64,000 bases of DNA from Oscheius sp. JU75 (lineage: Eukaryota > Nematoda > Chromadorea > Rhabditida > Rhabditidae), in assembly GCA_037178855.1 (NCBI GenBank), contig JASJZC010000006.1, positions 9,528,501 to 9,592,500 on the forward strand, read 5' to 3'. Below the pieces are notes generated by a model. The model was not told where the DNA came from. It did not search any database and saw only the letters and a list, made by a program, of their open reading frames with translations. The number at the start of each line of letters is the position of its first letter. Position 1 is the stretch's first letter. Positions 44,424-55,197 of the stretch are shown here, in pieces. Position numbers and translations under genes: made by a program.

Positions 44424-45062
44424 CTGAACCCTTTTTTTCATTTCATGTCCTTGAAAAAGAGCTCCCGATCTCCGGAAGGACACCGCGGATCCGGTCAATA
44501 CGAACACGGCCGCTTTGTGCGTGCTCCTTCTGTTGTTTATATTGTGGCAGGGCCCGGTCATCTCAAGTGTTCTGACCAGCGCCATCGCGCTAGCCTCTGG
44601 CTGGCTACAATTACGGATTGACAGTAACTGATGGATACAAGGTTATCTTGGCACATAACGCCGGGTTCGAAGGCCAATTAGACCGAATAATTGCGGGGGT
44701 TACCCCGCATATAGTTTATCTTTTGGCACAGTCAGGCGAAACGGGACAAGGACGAATGGGGGGCTTTTTGACTTGTTGACAACTCTTTCACCCGGGGGAT
44801 TTATGGGCTGGAACAGTCTATGTCTCTCTGTCTCAGTTCCTTGCAAAGTTGCTGATCTTCCGCCGGAGTTGACCGACCGTCGGCACCGACAAAAGTGCTC
44901 TGACCCGTGTGCATGGATTAGTATTGTAATTACAGGTGGGCGAGAATGCCGACATGGATGCCATGGCAGCTCGAATGTCAGTCAAACAGAGGGTAAACCG
45001 GAAGCGGCTACTCTTCCGCTTGGTTCTCTGGTGAAGAACCCGGTCGACAATGGCGGGAAATT

Positions 45063-45130
45063 TCCCCCGATAGCGCATTCGGTTAGAGTCCCGACTACGA
45101 AACCGGACAAGTAGGGTGCAAACCCATGAA
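45063..45130 (+). repeat. tRNA-like (SINE-type) segment
   Basis: ATAGCGCATTCGGTTAGAGT is A-box/D-arm-like, and GGGTGCAAACCC about 35 nt later is a diverged B box. It is the same layout as the 6.73-kb and 62.55-kb segments. Confidence 0.4.
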
Positions 45131-45837
45131 ACTAAATTTTGAGTTTTTATATGTAAATGACCCGCTTCCCATGAGTCTTATCACTACCGTCCTTTCTTTC
45201 TTGCACAATAGGCCTCTGGACGGTCGGTGTGTGACCAAGCCGCGCAATCCTTTGATGACCCGCCAAAACTTCTCTTCCCCGCTCCTCTGCACAAATTAAG
45301 GACTAGTGTGACAAAATGGCGCGAACTGGGGAGGTTAATGGGGCCCTACAAACGGCTGCCGGTACCGGGGTAAACATGGCTTTTGTTTCTCGCGACTCTT
45401 TCTGACAAAGACTCAATTAGGGGGATAACAAACAGTGACCTGTCTCTCTGTCTCTATCTCTCTATCTCTCTCTCTCTCTCTGTCTTCCTCTCTAATGGTT
45501 CCCGTATACTGTCAATACGAGAGGAAGGATTATCGGCACGAGACCTCGAGTTATCACCTACAGTTTGCACACACAGAAGTTGAAAAAGGTAAGAGAGGCA
45601 CTTGGCGCGAACAAAAAACTGACCTGGTAGAACGGAGGAGAGAAGAAAGAGAAATAATAAAAACATGGCTCATGGAGAGAGGTCAGCGGTAGAGAATGAC
45701 CGGAAAGGCGGCAGGTGGTCTTCGGATCACAGCAGCTGAAGATGCTCGTTAAGGTAATTAGCTGGCAATAAACGGAAAGGTAGGAGTCGGAGTTTGGCGG
45801 GAAACCGCTCGATTAACATTGTACTCATCCCGTTCAG

Positions 45838-46012
45838 ACTGTAAAGTTGTAACCCTTGATCAGTTCTACAACTTTGCAAAACATCAGAAAGTCTAAAAAT
45901 GATCATTTTCGATCGGAAAAACGGCTGGAAAAACAGCGTCTCGAGCAGATAGTTTCCCGCACGTACTGTCTCGACTAGCCTATATCGAACGTAGTGAGGT
46001 GGTACGGGTGAG
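45838..46012 (+). repeat. Hairpin plus GTACGGG compound repeat, copy 1 of a pair
   Basis: Hairpin TAAAGTTGTAACCC ... GTTCTACAACTTTGCAAAAC at 45840-45883, then GTTTCCCGCACGTACTGTCT (45952-45971), then GAGGTGGTACGGGTGAGAC (45996-46014). The two GTAC motifs face each other as an inverted pair about 25 bases apart. Confidence 0.65.
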
Positions 46013-46083
46013 ACAAACAGAATGAAACAAACTCTGCATATCTTTCTAGCCATTTTATAAACTTAAGAGCCTATTTTTAGGCT

Positions 46084-46275
46084 TTAAGCTGTTCTACAAA
46101 GCTGTATATTTTCGTCTGGGTTACATTTTTGTAGAACATGCCGAAGTCTACAAATTTTATTTTGGAACAGAACAAAGGCTCGCAAACGCAACGTTTCTGA
46201 ACGTGGTTTCCCGCCCGTACTGTCTCAGCTGCTCCAAACAGTACTCTGTGAAGTGGCACGGGTGAGACAAGATTC
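46084..46275 (+). repeat. Hairpin plus GTACGGG compound repeat, copy 2 of a pair
   Basis: Hairpin GTTCTACAAAGCTGTA ... TACATTTTTGTAGAAC at 46090-46138, then GTTTCCCGCCCGTACTGTCT (46206-46225), then GTGGCACGGGTGAGACA (46254-46270). Same order and spacing as the copy 250 bases upstream. Confidence 0.65.
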
Positions 46276-46524
46276 AAGTTGAGATGGTGCGGGTGGAAAT
46301 AGCAACTACTTTAAAGGATTGGGGAAAAAATACAGCCAGAATTAGGAAGAGAAAGAATTGGTAAAGCATGGTGGACAGGTGCACACAAAATCCGACAATT
46401 ATAAGAGAGAACGGCTGGTCCTAATTGAGGTTGGAACTGTGACACAGAGAGAGAAAGAGGGAGGGAGACGGGATCAATAGCGATGATATCTCCCGAACAT
46501 GGAAGTTGACGAAAAGTAGGCCGA

Positions 46525-46797
46525 TTAGCACCTCAGGGGGCAATCGCGAAGATTGAACAGGCGGATCAAAGTTGGGGGTATTCCTGAACTATAACGATGA
46601 ATGCGCAGATCGTCAAGTTTTTTCAGGTAGTCATATACGATTTGGACAGGATCTAAGGGACTGTTTGTACTAGAGAAGTAGCCCCAGAAGAGAGAGAGGA
46701 CACCTGTGGCGGGAGAGGACGGTTCGGGGCGTGGTTTTGGCACCGGCGCAAGAGCGTAATCAACAGAGAGACGCAGGAGAACTGAACACAATATCAT
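46525..46797 (-). CDS. Possible small secreted peptide gene
   Basis: A single-exon minus-strand ORF of 90 codons from the ATG at 46797. It begins with a signal-like segment (MILCSVLLRLSVDYALA), then a Pro-rich stretch (PVPKPRPEPSSP) and a tail with dibasic KK and terminal CPLRC. It looks like a small precursor, but there is no homologue I recognise and no splice evidence; a chance ORF is possible. Confidence 0.3.
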   Translation of the reverse strand: MILCSVLLRLSVDYALAPVPKPRPEPSSPATGVLSLFWGYFSSTNSPLDPVQIVYDYLKKLDDLRIHRYSSGIPPTLIRLFNLRDCPLRC

Positions 46798-48156
46798 CCG
46801 TAAACGGTGATTGTGGTGGTCGTGATCCCGCGCAACATTCACCTGTGTACAGGATGAGACAAGGGGGAGGAGAGGAAACGGGGGTGAATGTGCTCAAATG
46901 ACGGCTAACACACTCGTAAGAGCAGCCGTGGCTAAACACGGGGGGCTCGACTCTCGACCACTTGACCACCGCGTCCCCCGTGGCTATTTCTTAGTATTCT
47001 GTTTACAATTAGGTTTTTTGAGAAGGAGACTCAGAGACAGGAACAGTGGGAGAGAGACATACAGGGAGAGGGACAGGGAACAGGCGACAAGGCAAAGATA
47101 GACAAGTGCAGAGATATAGGGACAGAGAGAGACAGGAACATAGAGACAGAAGAGACAAAGAGGAAGTGATAGAGAGATAGGGACAGTGAGGCTAACAACT
47201 GAACATCAAAAGCATACAGGCATTTACGCCTGCAGCCATAAACGAACGTATCACATTTAAAAGATTCAACTTGACAGAAACGGTGACAGCATCAGAGACC
47301 TTTGCGTTATCCTCAGAAATCCTGAAAAATAGGCTAAACACCCGTACTCTGACAGTACCTCTGTCACTCTGTCTCTATCTCGGTTTCAATGTTTCTCTGT
47401 ATCGAAATTTGGCGCTGGAAGCGAGCACCATCAGTCTTCCCGAAAACGCGAGCTCTGGGGCGCTGATCACAAAGTTTCTGTTTTTCTGTCTCTCTTCCCC
47501 TGTCTCACCTTTTTATCTCTTTATCTCTCTTTCCCTTTCACTTTGTCTATCACTGAAACACAAAAGAGCTGGTAGAAGAGATGCGAGCAAAGACGTGGTA
47601 GATCTTTCGGAGTAGAGGGAAGACCGTCCGTCCGCTAGCAGCACAAAGCGAGAACTGACTTCGGACAAGTGTCACAAAGTGTGCACGAAAATAACTTGTC
47701 TTGACTTTCGCTTATCTCCCAGAGAGACAAAAACTAGAGCAGAACTCGGTACTTCAATGACACGCTTTCAGTTTGCAACGGAAGTTGACAAAACTTCGGG
47801 CATAAAGTCCGGACTTTCCCATTGAGTTGCAGGTCGGCCTGGACAAGACGAGAATGTGGATAGATTGACAGGATCATCTGGCTAAGACAATCAGCTGGTC
47901 GAAGGTATAAAAATTACAGAGTTAGGAAGAGAGAAGTTAGCCAGAAGAGTAGGCATGGACAGGACATACAGAGTGTCAAAGAAACAGAACAAGAGACAGA
48001 GCTACAGAGACAGCAAACCTGGTAACAGAAGAGTAATTCGACATCGATGAATAAGAAGACAGGAAGTGTGGTAAAAAGCATTTACAAGACACAGAAAAAC
48101 AAAACAGAACAGCAGTAAAAGACTTGCAGTTAGACGGTGTGACGGGAGAGGTTGGG
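46798..48156. other. Intergenic, GAGACAG and TGACAG-rich
   Basis: AGAGACAG runs at 47030-47190 and a GACAGA/TGACAG patch at 47270-48010. A short frame at 47400-47480 contains SLPENASSGALI, loosely cadherin-like, but no neighbouring exon supports it. Confidence 0.4.
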
Positions 48157-48648
48157 CTAGACGAAGTCCTGTTGCGGGATTGGATGAAGCAGGTCCGAAG
48201 GCAGACAGTTGTAGTAGGGCGGAGGTGGCTCGGTCCTGTTGTGTCGCTGGTCCTTCCAGCTGGTCAAATCGTCGTCATATAGCCACCAGTCGTCTGCCAT
48301 GGAGACGCGGATTCCGGTGGGACGAGGGAGGACAGTCAGACGGACAAGCAGCTTGTTTTTTCTTCTTCTTCCTTTCTGCTTCGGCTGGAGACTCTTCCAG
48401 AAGGACTTCAGCCAGGACATCTTTGGAGGAGCGACGTTCACAAAAGCACATCGTTTGGGAAGTTTTGTAAATTGAATGTACAAAGAAGTGTGCTTTGCTT
48501 CCGTTACTCTTGACATGTCAAGACTTGTCAAATTCTTGAAAAAACTCTTTCTGGACTCTCGGTGCTGTTTAGATACGCCACCAGACATGAAGTCTCCTTC
48601 CTCTTCAACTGTATCAGGAGAAACTGAAGCTGATGCTTCGGGCATCAT
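48157..48648 (-). CDS. Hypothetical 163-residue protein
   Basis: A single open frame on the minus strand with biased composition unlike the surrounding low-complexity: acidic Ser-rich start (MMPEASASVSPDTVEEEGDF), a basic middle (SLQPKQKGRRRKNK), a Trp/Asp stretch (MADDWWLYDDDLTSWKD) and a Pro/Tyr-rich end (PPPPYYNCLPSDLL). PPPPY is a possible WW-domain ligand. No membrane segment. It lies alone between repeat-rich flanks; an upstream exon could exist. Confidence 0.45.
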   Translation of the reverse strand: MMPEASASVSPDTVEEEGDFMSGGVSKQHRESRKSFFKNLTSLDMSRVTEAKHTSLYIQFTKLPKRCAFVNVAPPKMSWLKSFWKSLQPKQKGRRRKNKLLVRLTVLPRPTGIRVSMADDWWLYDDDLTSWKDQRHNRTEPPPPYYNCLPSDLLHPIPQQDFV

Positions 48649-49057
48649 TGGTTATCCTCCCTATTTCAACAGGACCCGACAGAACGAACAATCTGTGTAG
48701 AGGACGAGAAAGAGAATCATATGGAGGCCACAACCACCACCGTTAGACAGCTGACAGAAAAGACTTAAATGGAAGATTCAGAGGGTCGAAAGAAAGTGGC
48801 AGAGACTGAGAAAAGTTTTTAGGCTCCTTGGCTCGCCTGACTCTTACTTCCTGCCTCGGTCACCCTGTTCCTTTCAACACACCAACAGATGTTCTATCAT
48901 TCCCTACGGCTTTGAGTCTCTCACAACTTGTCCTGTCAATCTGTACAATGCAAATCCCTCCTTCTGTTCAACTTCTCATATTATCAGGAGTCTACCAGCC
49001 TCACAAGTCACCCACATGACTCAAACGGCCAGAGAGAACCAATGAAAATTCCCACAG

Positions 49058-49063
49058 TTTATT
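49058..49063 (-). terminator. Poly(A) signal of the first 7TM receptor gene
   Basis: TTTATT on + (AATAAA on the minus strand) lies only about 12 bases past the stop codon at 49075. Confidence 0.4.
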
Positions 49064-49074
49064 TGAAAGACATG

Positions 49075-50461
49075 TTATTTCCGTCTCTTCTTCCGCTCCA
49101 GCTCCGTATTGAACATGCTCTTCAGGTCCTAAAGTATCTTTTCTGTACATAAATATCAGTCAACTACCTTGAAATAGTCATCCTGTTGCTGTATCTGATT
49201 CACAACTGCCGCCTTTTTCCTCCGCAGACGTGATCTCGGATGAAGGAGCAGAGTCAACAGGATGGTGTAGAGTGGAAACTGGGTAAAGACCTCAAGATAA
49301 AAAGCAAAGGTGGTCAAGGATCCCGAGTTAAACCACTGAAATCCCAATGATTAGGGGTAAGCTTGTCTGTTAACCACTTTGAAAGTGCCGGTGGCTGTTG
49401 ACTGCATGCTGCAGATCAGGAAATGGAGCCAGAAGACGTATAGAAGTGGTCGCACGACGTTCTCGTTCTCGACAGCCTGAACATTTTCATTTCCTGAATC
49501 TTCTATAATTTATAATGAATACCTGGTACGTCCTCGATATAGAATGCGTCTTCTTCATCAGTCTACGTTTGTTGTACCACTTGGAATGAAAAAACGTCAC
49601 GTGGAAAATCAGAAGGGCAGCGAATTCAGACGACAATTGGATATAGGAAATCAGCTGAATGGCCTTTTAGAGACAGAGAGTCAGTTCCTAACTGGAGCAG
49701 CTTCCTGATTGTAGAAGTTTCTGTGGGAGATTGTGATTGTATAGGAGGAGAACATGGGTCCGTCCAGAAAGGGGAAAACGTAGACGATGTAAGGAAGAAG
49801 GAGACAGGATATGATCTGAACCAGATTCTGTCTCTCTCCCTACTTATCTTTTGTCTCTCTGCCTTTGTCTCTTTATTTCTTTGTCTCTGTCTCTCAGTCT
49901 CTCAATCTCTCTGTCTATCTACCTCTCTGTCTATTCATGCACTTACTGCCATGAAGGTCAGCCCTACTCCAAGCCACGGTTTCCGAATTTTCTGATAGTA
50001 CTCCAACATGAAGATTGACAGGAGACGTTCAACCGCCAAGGCAAGAATTCCAAAGTTTTGAGCCATTGCACAAGAGACGTGAAGGGTTCGGAAGGTGACT
50101 GCGAAGCCGGTCGGCACCAAGTAGTTGCATGGATTCTCATGATCGATACTGAGCCGAACGAGGTCGATCACATACAGAAAAACATATAAAATTGGTGCTA
50201 TGCTGGACCAGAATATGTGATTCCCGAAGATAATTTGAGCATTTGGATGTACCAGCCATTTGACACCCTTAATTCAAAAGTTTAGTTCAAGAAAAAAGCT
50301 AAAGTGACTATGTCTTTGATCAGAAAGTATGAAGCGAATATTGCCAAAAAGGCGATACAGAGTTTGATGCCTATCAATATCCTCCACGGGAGATATTCGG
50401 CAAATGTTCTGGCATTTTGACAGAGCTGATCGTCTGGTAGAAGTTGGTCTGGAGAGGTCAT
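49075..50461 (-). CDS. Nematode seven-transmembrane receptor, Sre/Srb-like
   Basis: Seven exons chain in phase 0 throughout: 50461-50309, 50267-49947, 49815-49693, 49654-49523, 49476-49375, 49335-49168, 49128-49075 (350 residues, a normal receptor length). The start is MTSPDQLLPDD with an extracellular N-terminus. Hydrophobic helices include IGIKLCIAFLAIFASYFLI, SCAMAQNFGILALAVERLLS, ISCLLLPYIVYVFPF, LLYVFWLHFLICSMQS and PLYTILLTLLLH. The motif AVERLLSIFMLEYYQK after helix 3 resembles the ER ... YEK signature of nematode Sre-type chemoreceptors. The tail is basic (LERKKRRK). Such receptors usually sense external chemicals in sensory neurons; the ligand is unknown. Confidence 0.8.
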
Positions 50462-52017
50462 AATCCTTAAGAATTAATTGTGGAAGAAAATCGGGAAGTA
50501 AAAAGAAAGAAGCTGCCTTAGGGCTCAGAGATATGTGGTAACAAACTGTTAAACTTGAACAGAATAGAGGATGTCTGGTGCAAAACCACCTTTCGGAGCA
50601 GACATCATGTGAATAGAGCCGGAAGTATTCCATGAAATGGAACCAAGGAATCATGCGGAAGTCCATTGGATTATGCTCACACTGCGCTCACTCTCTTTCT
50701 TCGACAGTGCATGAGTCTTTGGTCCATGGGAACGAATTTGTGTGTGTGTGTGTGTGTGTACTCAAACGGAGGTTTTCAAAGTGGGATACATTATCTCCTT
50801 GAGTCTGGAAACATACTTGGCTAAATTATAGTCCAAGACTTGGGGGAGGGGGATTGTTTGTGCGGAGTTTCTTGCATATTTTTGAGCGAACTAATGATCA
50901 ACACGACGAGTGAATTAAGTATTTTCTCAATAGAAGTGCAAACTAGATAGCTCTTTATAAGAACAGCGATGTGACGGATCGCCATTTGATGGAATAGAAT
51001 ATGTGGTAATAGTTCGGCAGGCGCCCCCTTTCGTTTGAATTTTTGGCGCGCTTTTACAATATCGCTCAGAATAGGTTTTTCCGATGAAATCCACCAACTT
51101 TTCCAGTTTTTGACGGCTTTTACCGAATCCAGCGTGTAAAAAAACCCCCTAGAATGAAAGAAAAGTGAAAAAACTACGGAAAAGAACGAGTTATTCGAGG
51201 TTTGTCTCAAACTTAGTTCTCTGATTTCCCTGTTATTTATGACGTTTTGCATGTTCTAAAGGGTTCTTTTTGCATTACTGGATTTGATAAACGCAGTTCG
51301 AAACTGGAAAAATTAATAAATTTTATGAGAAAAACACGATTTTAGACGAAGGGGGCAACTACCGTAATTTTTGACTTGAAGGGGGGAGCCTGCCGAACTA
51401 TTACCGAATATGTGAATTCGCGGAAGGAGAACCTTTTTCAATGAGCTCCCATTCTCCCGAGAGAAAGAAGGTTTCTGAATCTCGGGAGAGATCAAATCAG
51501 AAAGCAACAATCAGTCGGCGGAGAAACTAGAATATTCTAGGCAACTCTGTTCAGGGCTTGTCATCGGAGAAACATGGTTTACTTACTAAGAAAGGGACAT
51601 AACTCATTTAATTCTACGGCGAGACCCATTTGCTATAAGTTTGTATGTAGAGTGGTTGAATTGAATTGAAATAGACAGAGACACAGAAAGACAGAGATAG
51701 AAATAGCGAGATAGAAAGACGGAGAGACAAAGCTTAAGAACACTTTCACCTAGGTAACAGCAAATAAGTTGAAAATGTGAAAAAGTGACGTGGAACTGCG
51801 AGAGAGACTTGCGGGAACTTTTTTATTGCAAGCAAGAATTATGTCTCCCGGCAAGTGAACGAAGTAATGTTTGTACTGCTAGCTAAATTGAAAACGTTGT
51901 GTATGTGTGGGTAGCTCTACCCGGTTTATTAGATATTACGTAATTAATTCAACTTGCAAATAGAGGGGAGGGGCCACCGCATCAAAGGACATTCAGGGGA
52001 CTTGCTGGTTGAGAGAG
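50462..52017. other. Intergenic between the two receptor genes
   Basis: Contains a short (GT)n run at about 50741-50759 and an inserted 401-bp repeat element (51005-51405). A 143-codon minus-strand ORF (50821-51252) runs across the end of that element and is not supported as a gene. Confidence 0.5.
51005..51405. mobile_element. Non-autonomous DNA transposon (MITE) with 8-bp target duplication
   Basis: The left end starts GGTAATAGTTCGGCAGGC and the right end finishes with its exact inverse, GCCTGCCGAACTATTACC; similarity extends into the adjoining C/G run. GAATATGT flanks both sides (50997-51004 and 51406-51413), a perfect 8-bp target duplication. Eight-base duplications are typical of hAT-superfamily elements. 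With 401 bases and no coding frame of its own it must be non-autonomous. The intact ends and duplication point to a fairly recent insertion. Confidence 0.85.
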
Positions 52018-53758
52018 TCAAGCCGAAATATTTTGGGACGAAGTGTAGCTGACGCGATGGGTTCGCGCAGAAAAGTCTCCTGAAATGGGTGCTGTAATTA
52101 CCATAATTTCCAATGTTTGTACAAATAAGATGGGTTAGAATGTGTCAACTTACCCCGGATCATTTTGAGAACTGCAGTCCTGTACTCTTGGATACAAATT
52201 AGTGTGACTATGGGATCCAGGATCTTTGGAATCGTGGTGAGAACGGACATGATTGGAGTGGAAGAGCCGAACGTAGTGCCTTCGGGCCACAGAGGAAAGG
52301 TCAGGTAGGTTAGTGTGGGAACGTGACACATGAGGAGAGGGATGACTGTCTGAAACATTTCTGTCTCTCTTTCTCTTTGTCTCTCTGTCTTTCTGTCTTT
52401 TCGTCTCTCTATCTCACTGTTTCTCTGTCTCTCTGTCTCTTTGTCCTACTGTCTATCTGTCTGTCTGTCTCTCTGTATATTTGTCTCTCTGTTGATCTTG
52501 TCTCTGTGACCTTCTGTCCCTGTCTCTCTATCACTGTATCTCTTTGCTTATGTTTCTTTCTGTGTCTCTCTCTCTGTCGTTCTATCTCTGTCTTTGTATC
52601 ACTGTTTCTCTGTCTACCCTACCTGTAAAACCAATGTGAAAAAGATCTGCCGCTGTAAGTGCAGTTCTCTCAACTGAGCCAGTTCTTTCGAGTGTTGGGC
52701 GAACGTCTTCCAGATGCTGATACAGCAGAAGCAGATAATCATGGCGGAGAAGGCCACCAGTCCATAGTGGTTTAAAATAGAAATTGTGCCGGACGCGGTA
52801 AAAGATCCGTCAGGATTCTGATCATCATTTGAACCTGTATTCCAAAGTGTCTCACCTTGAACCGCATCAACATGTACCCCATTCTCTTAAACTCGGAGAT
52901 GTGAAACTGTTCGGTCAGGGTATGCTTCATTTTCTGGAATACGGTGGTTGTAGCCCTATTTCGCATGTCCTACCTCTGAGGGTTCGTTCCTTGTGCACCA
53001 ATAGATTCCACAGAGGAATGAATAGACAAAGTGGATAGCATAGAGCAGTACAATAAACAACTTCAGGTAGTCGCTACGCATGATCTTTGCCTTGGTTTGT
53101 GGGCTAAAGCAAATGTTCATTTCATGAAGACAAAACTCTCTTTCTCACCAACACCTCACCATGGGCACCGATACGCAACGTGATTCGATAAATTTCCGCT
53201 GGCCCATGAATAAAGAGTTGGTGCGGTGAGCTCTCTTTCGAGCTATTTCAGGTCTCTACCATACCCCATTTATTTACTTGTCGGGATTGTGTTAGTCACT
53301 TTCAAGGAACTTATCATGTAACCGACTCACTGGCAAACAATTATGTAACGGTAGATGAACATGACCACGACCAGGCCTATCCACATCTCGTAGAAGGCAC
53401 AGTAAAGACCTGGCCCCCAATATACCAAAGGCGTATTCTCCAAGAGACTTTCATATGAGAAGACGATCCAGCTGTTGTCATTAATAAGATGGATCTACAT
53501 TCCAATATTTTCAAAAACGGCGCCAAGACTTACAGGGATGGCAAGAAAGACTATCGTGGCATAGAGGCCCTCAAAGAGGGCAAAGACAATGAGCAGCCAG
53601 CGATAGTTCCCAATGGACGGATTACTGTAGCGGTAAACGACGAAGATCAGAAAAAGGTTGACAATGACGGCCAAAGTTGCAGAAACTGCCAGGATCCAGA
53701 ACAAAACCTGTCCGTTCATCCTAAAAGAGTCCATTGGGCATTCCGAGAATTGAGACAA
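52018..53758 (-). CDS. Nematode seven-transmembrane receptor, Str-like
   Basis: Exons 53758-53534, 53494-53331, 53253-53155, 53103-52974, 52933-52856, 52817-52623, 52349-52154 and 52079-52018 chain in phase to 382 residues. Helix 1 is LFWILAVSATLAVIVNLFLI. The loop and helix 2 read NPSIGNYRWLLIVFALFEGL, a good match to the nematode Str/Srj family (short polar motif GNYR-LL--FA-F). Later segments include LVVVMFIYRYIIVCQ, LKLFIVLLYAIHFVYSFLCG, LNHYGLVAFSAMIICFCC and PIVTLICIQEYRTAV near the C-terminus. The exon 3 boundaries needed some choice (acceptor GGTAGAG). The start could instead be the internal Met before NGQVLFW. A probable chemosensory receptor with unknown ligand, on the same strand as its neighbour but from a different family. 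Confidence 0.8.
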
Positions 53759-55065
53759 ATGACAAGGGGTATGTCACAAGAGAGAGAGAGAGTTATGCTA
53801 CGAGATAATTTAATCGCCGGCTTACGTTTCCTGGTTGTCTACCAAGATAGCTGAACGACTAATATTCGCGAATCTAGAATAATAAAGCGTGCCAGTGGCT
53901 CTAACCGTCTCGAGCCACAGTTACCGAGAGTATAACATGTCAGCTACCAGTTCAAGCAAGTGAAAACTTTACTCCCTTCACGGTAGTTCATGACTAAAGT
54001 TTTGACATGAGATGATTATAGGAGGGTAGATGGGACATGACTCGACTGCTTGCAATTAACACCGCTACAAAAGAACCTGAACGTGGATTGATAACTTTTC
54101 TCAATCTTGTATGATCGTAGTTTGAATAGGAGAGGCCAATTTTGGCTAAGGTCCTTCTTCGGTTGGAAGGTACAGCCACAGTGGCTAGACATTGCCCATC
54201 GGACTAAACGTTCCTCTTGGGACTGAACAGGGGGGTTTTTAGTCCTTGCGCTCTTCGTGGTAGCTCTGGGAGTAATATCGAGACAGGACGTTGTCAGACA
54301 GTATGTCCTGGACAGAACAGAGAAGATCCAGGACAGGTAGAACAGACATAACGGACAACTGAAAGAGACAAATGACATTCACAAAGATATACTGAAAGTA
54401 AATTGAGAGAGATAGAGCGTAGGACAGGCTGACGAAGATAGTGGATACATGGATAGAACTAGTCGTGAACAGAAACACAAGACTGATGAGATGGCTTGTT
54501 ATAGACGATACCTCGAAAAAAGGATGTTAGCAACAACCTCTAAATAGGAGAGGGAAGTTACGTTGAAATCCGCAGGGAAATAACAGATTACCGAAGTAAC
54601 AGATGACTAGGTTCTCTATTGGATTATAACTGTTTCCCGTTATGATATATGCAATGTTTCAGCTCGCGAAACTATGGGAAAGCCGATAGATCAGGAGCTC
54701 ATTAGGCTTAGGCTTTCCCTCCTAATGGACCCTGGGAGCCTATATACCCACATACACAAGTTCAAAGAACACTTTTTGATTATTTTGAAATGTACCTCGG
54801 CTACGTAAAAATGTAAAAAGAGGTATAGAACAAACACTATCTTATGAGTGTAACACACACTGTACTCAAGTCCAAATAGGCTTTTTCCGCTGCATGAACA
54901 GGATGAGTTATATCCGGTAGTCAGAGATCACAGAACTCCATTCGCACACCAAGAAGATTTTGGGAGATTCAACGAAGGAACGTGTGACTGTCGTGTGTTC
55001 TCAGAAGAGCAAAAAGTCTTGTGATCATTCAAAGTGCAATTATGGCTCTGTCTGTGGGAGTGAGC

Positions 55066-55099
<34 letters not shown>

Positions 55100-55197
55100 C
55101 AGAGCGACAGAGCGACAGAGTGACAGAGAAACAGAGAGCTCGACCCATCTCTGTATTTTCTATTTTTATATCACACGATACATGAAATGAGGACTGT
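53759..55197. other. Intergenic region
   Basis: Unique sequence with a (GT)n/(GA)n junction at about 55067-55097 and AGACAGAG runs. Minus-strand ORFs of 60-120 codons at 54.0-54.5 kb lack splice partners. I see no gene. Confidence 0.4.

Larger units (their letters stand above)
44424..46524. other. Region upstream of Crumbs, repeat-rich
   Basis: Probably holds the missing first Crumbs exon and its promoter. Recognisable contents are a tRNA-like segment (45063-45130), a CTCTCTGT run (45440-45482) and two hairpin/GTACGGG compound repeats (45838-46012 and 46084-46275). No supported coding exon. Confidence 0.4.

Noticed and set aside
50821-51252. 143-codon minus-strand ORF
   Set aside because: It straddles the end of the MITE at 51005-51405, so the frame was created by an insertion and is not a conserved gene.
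54016-54478. Minus-strand ORFs of 79-120 codons
   Set aside because: The two overlapping frames conflict and neither shows a signal peptide, a membrane pattern continuing to another exon, or a known motif.
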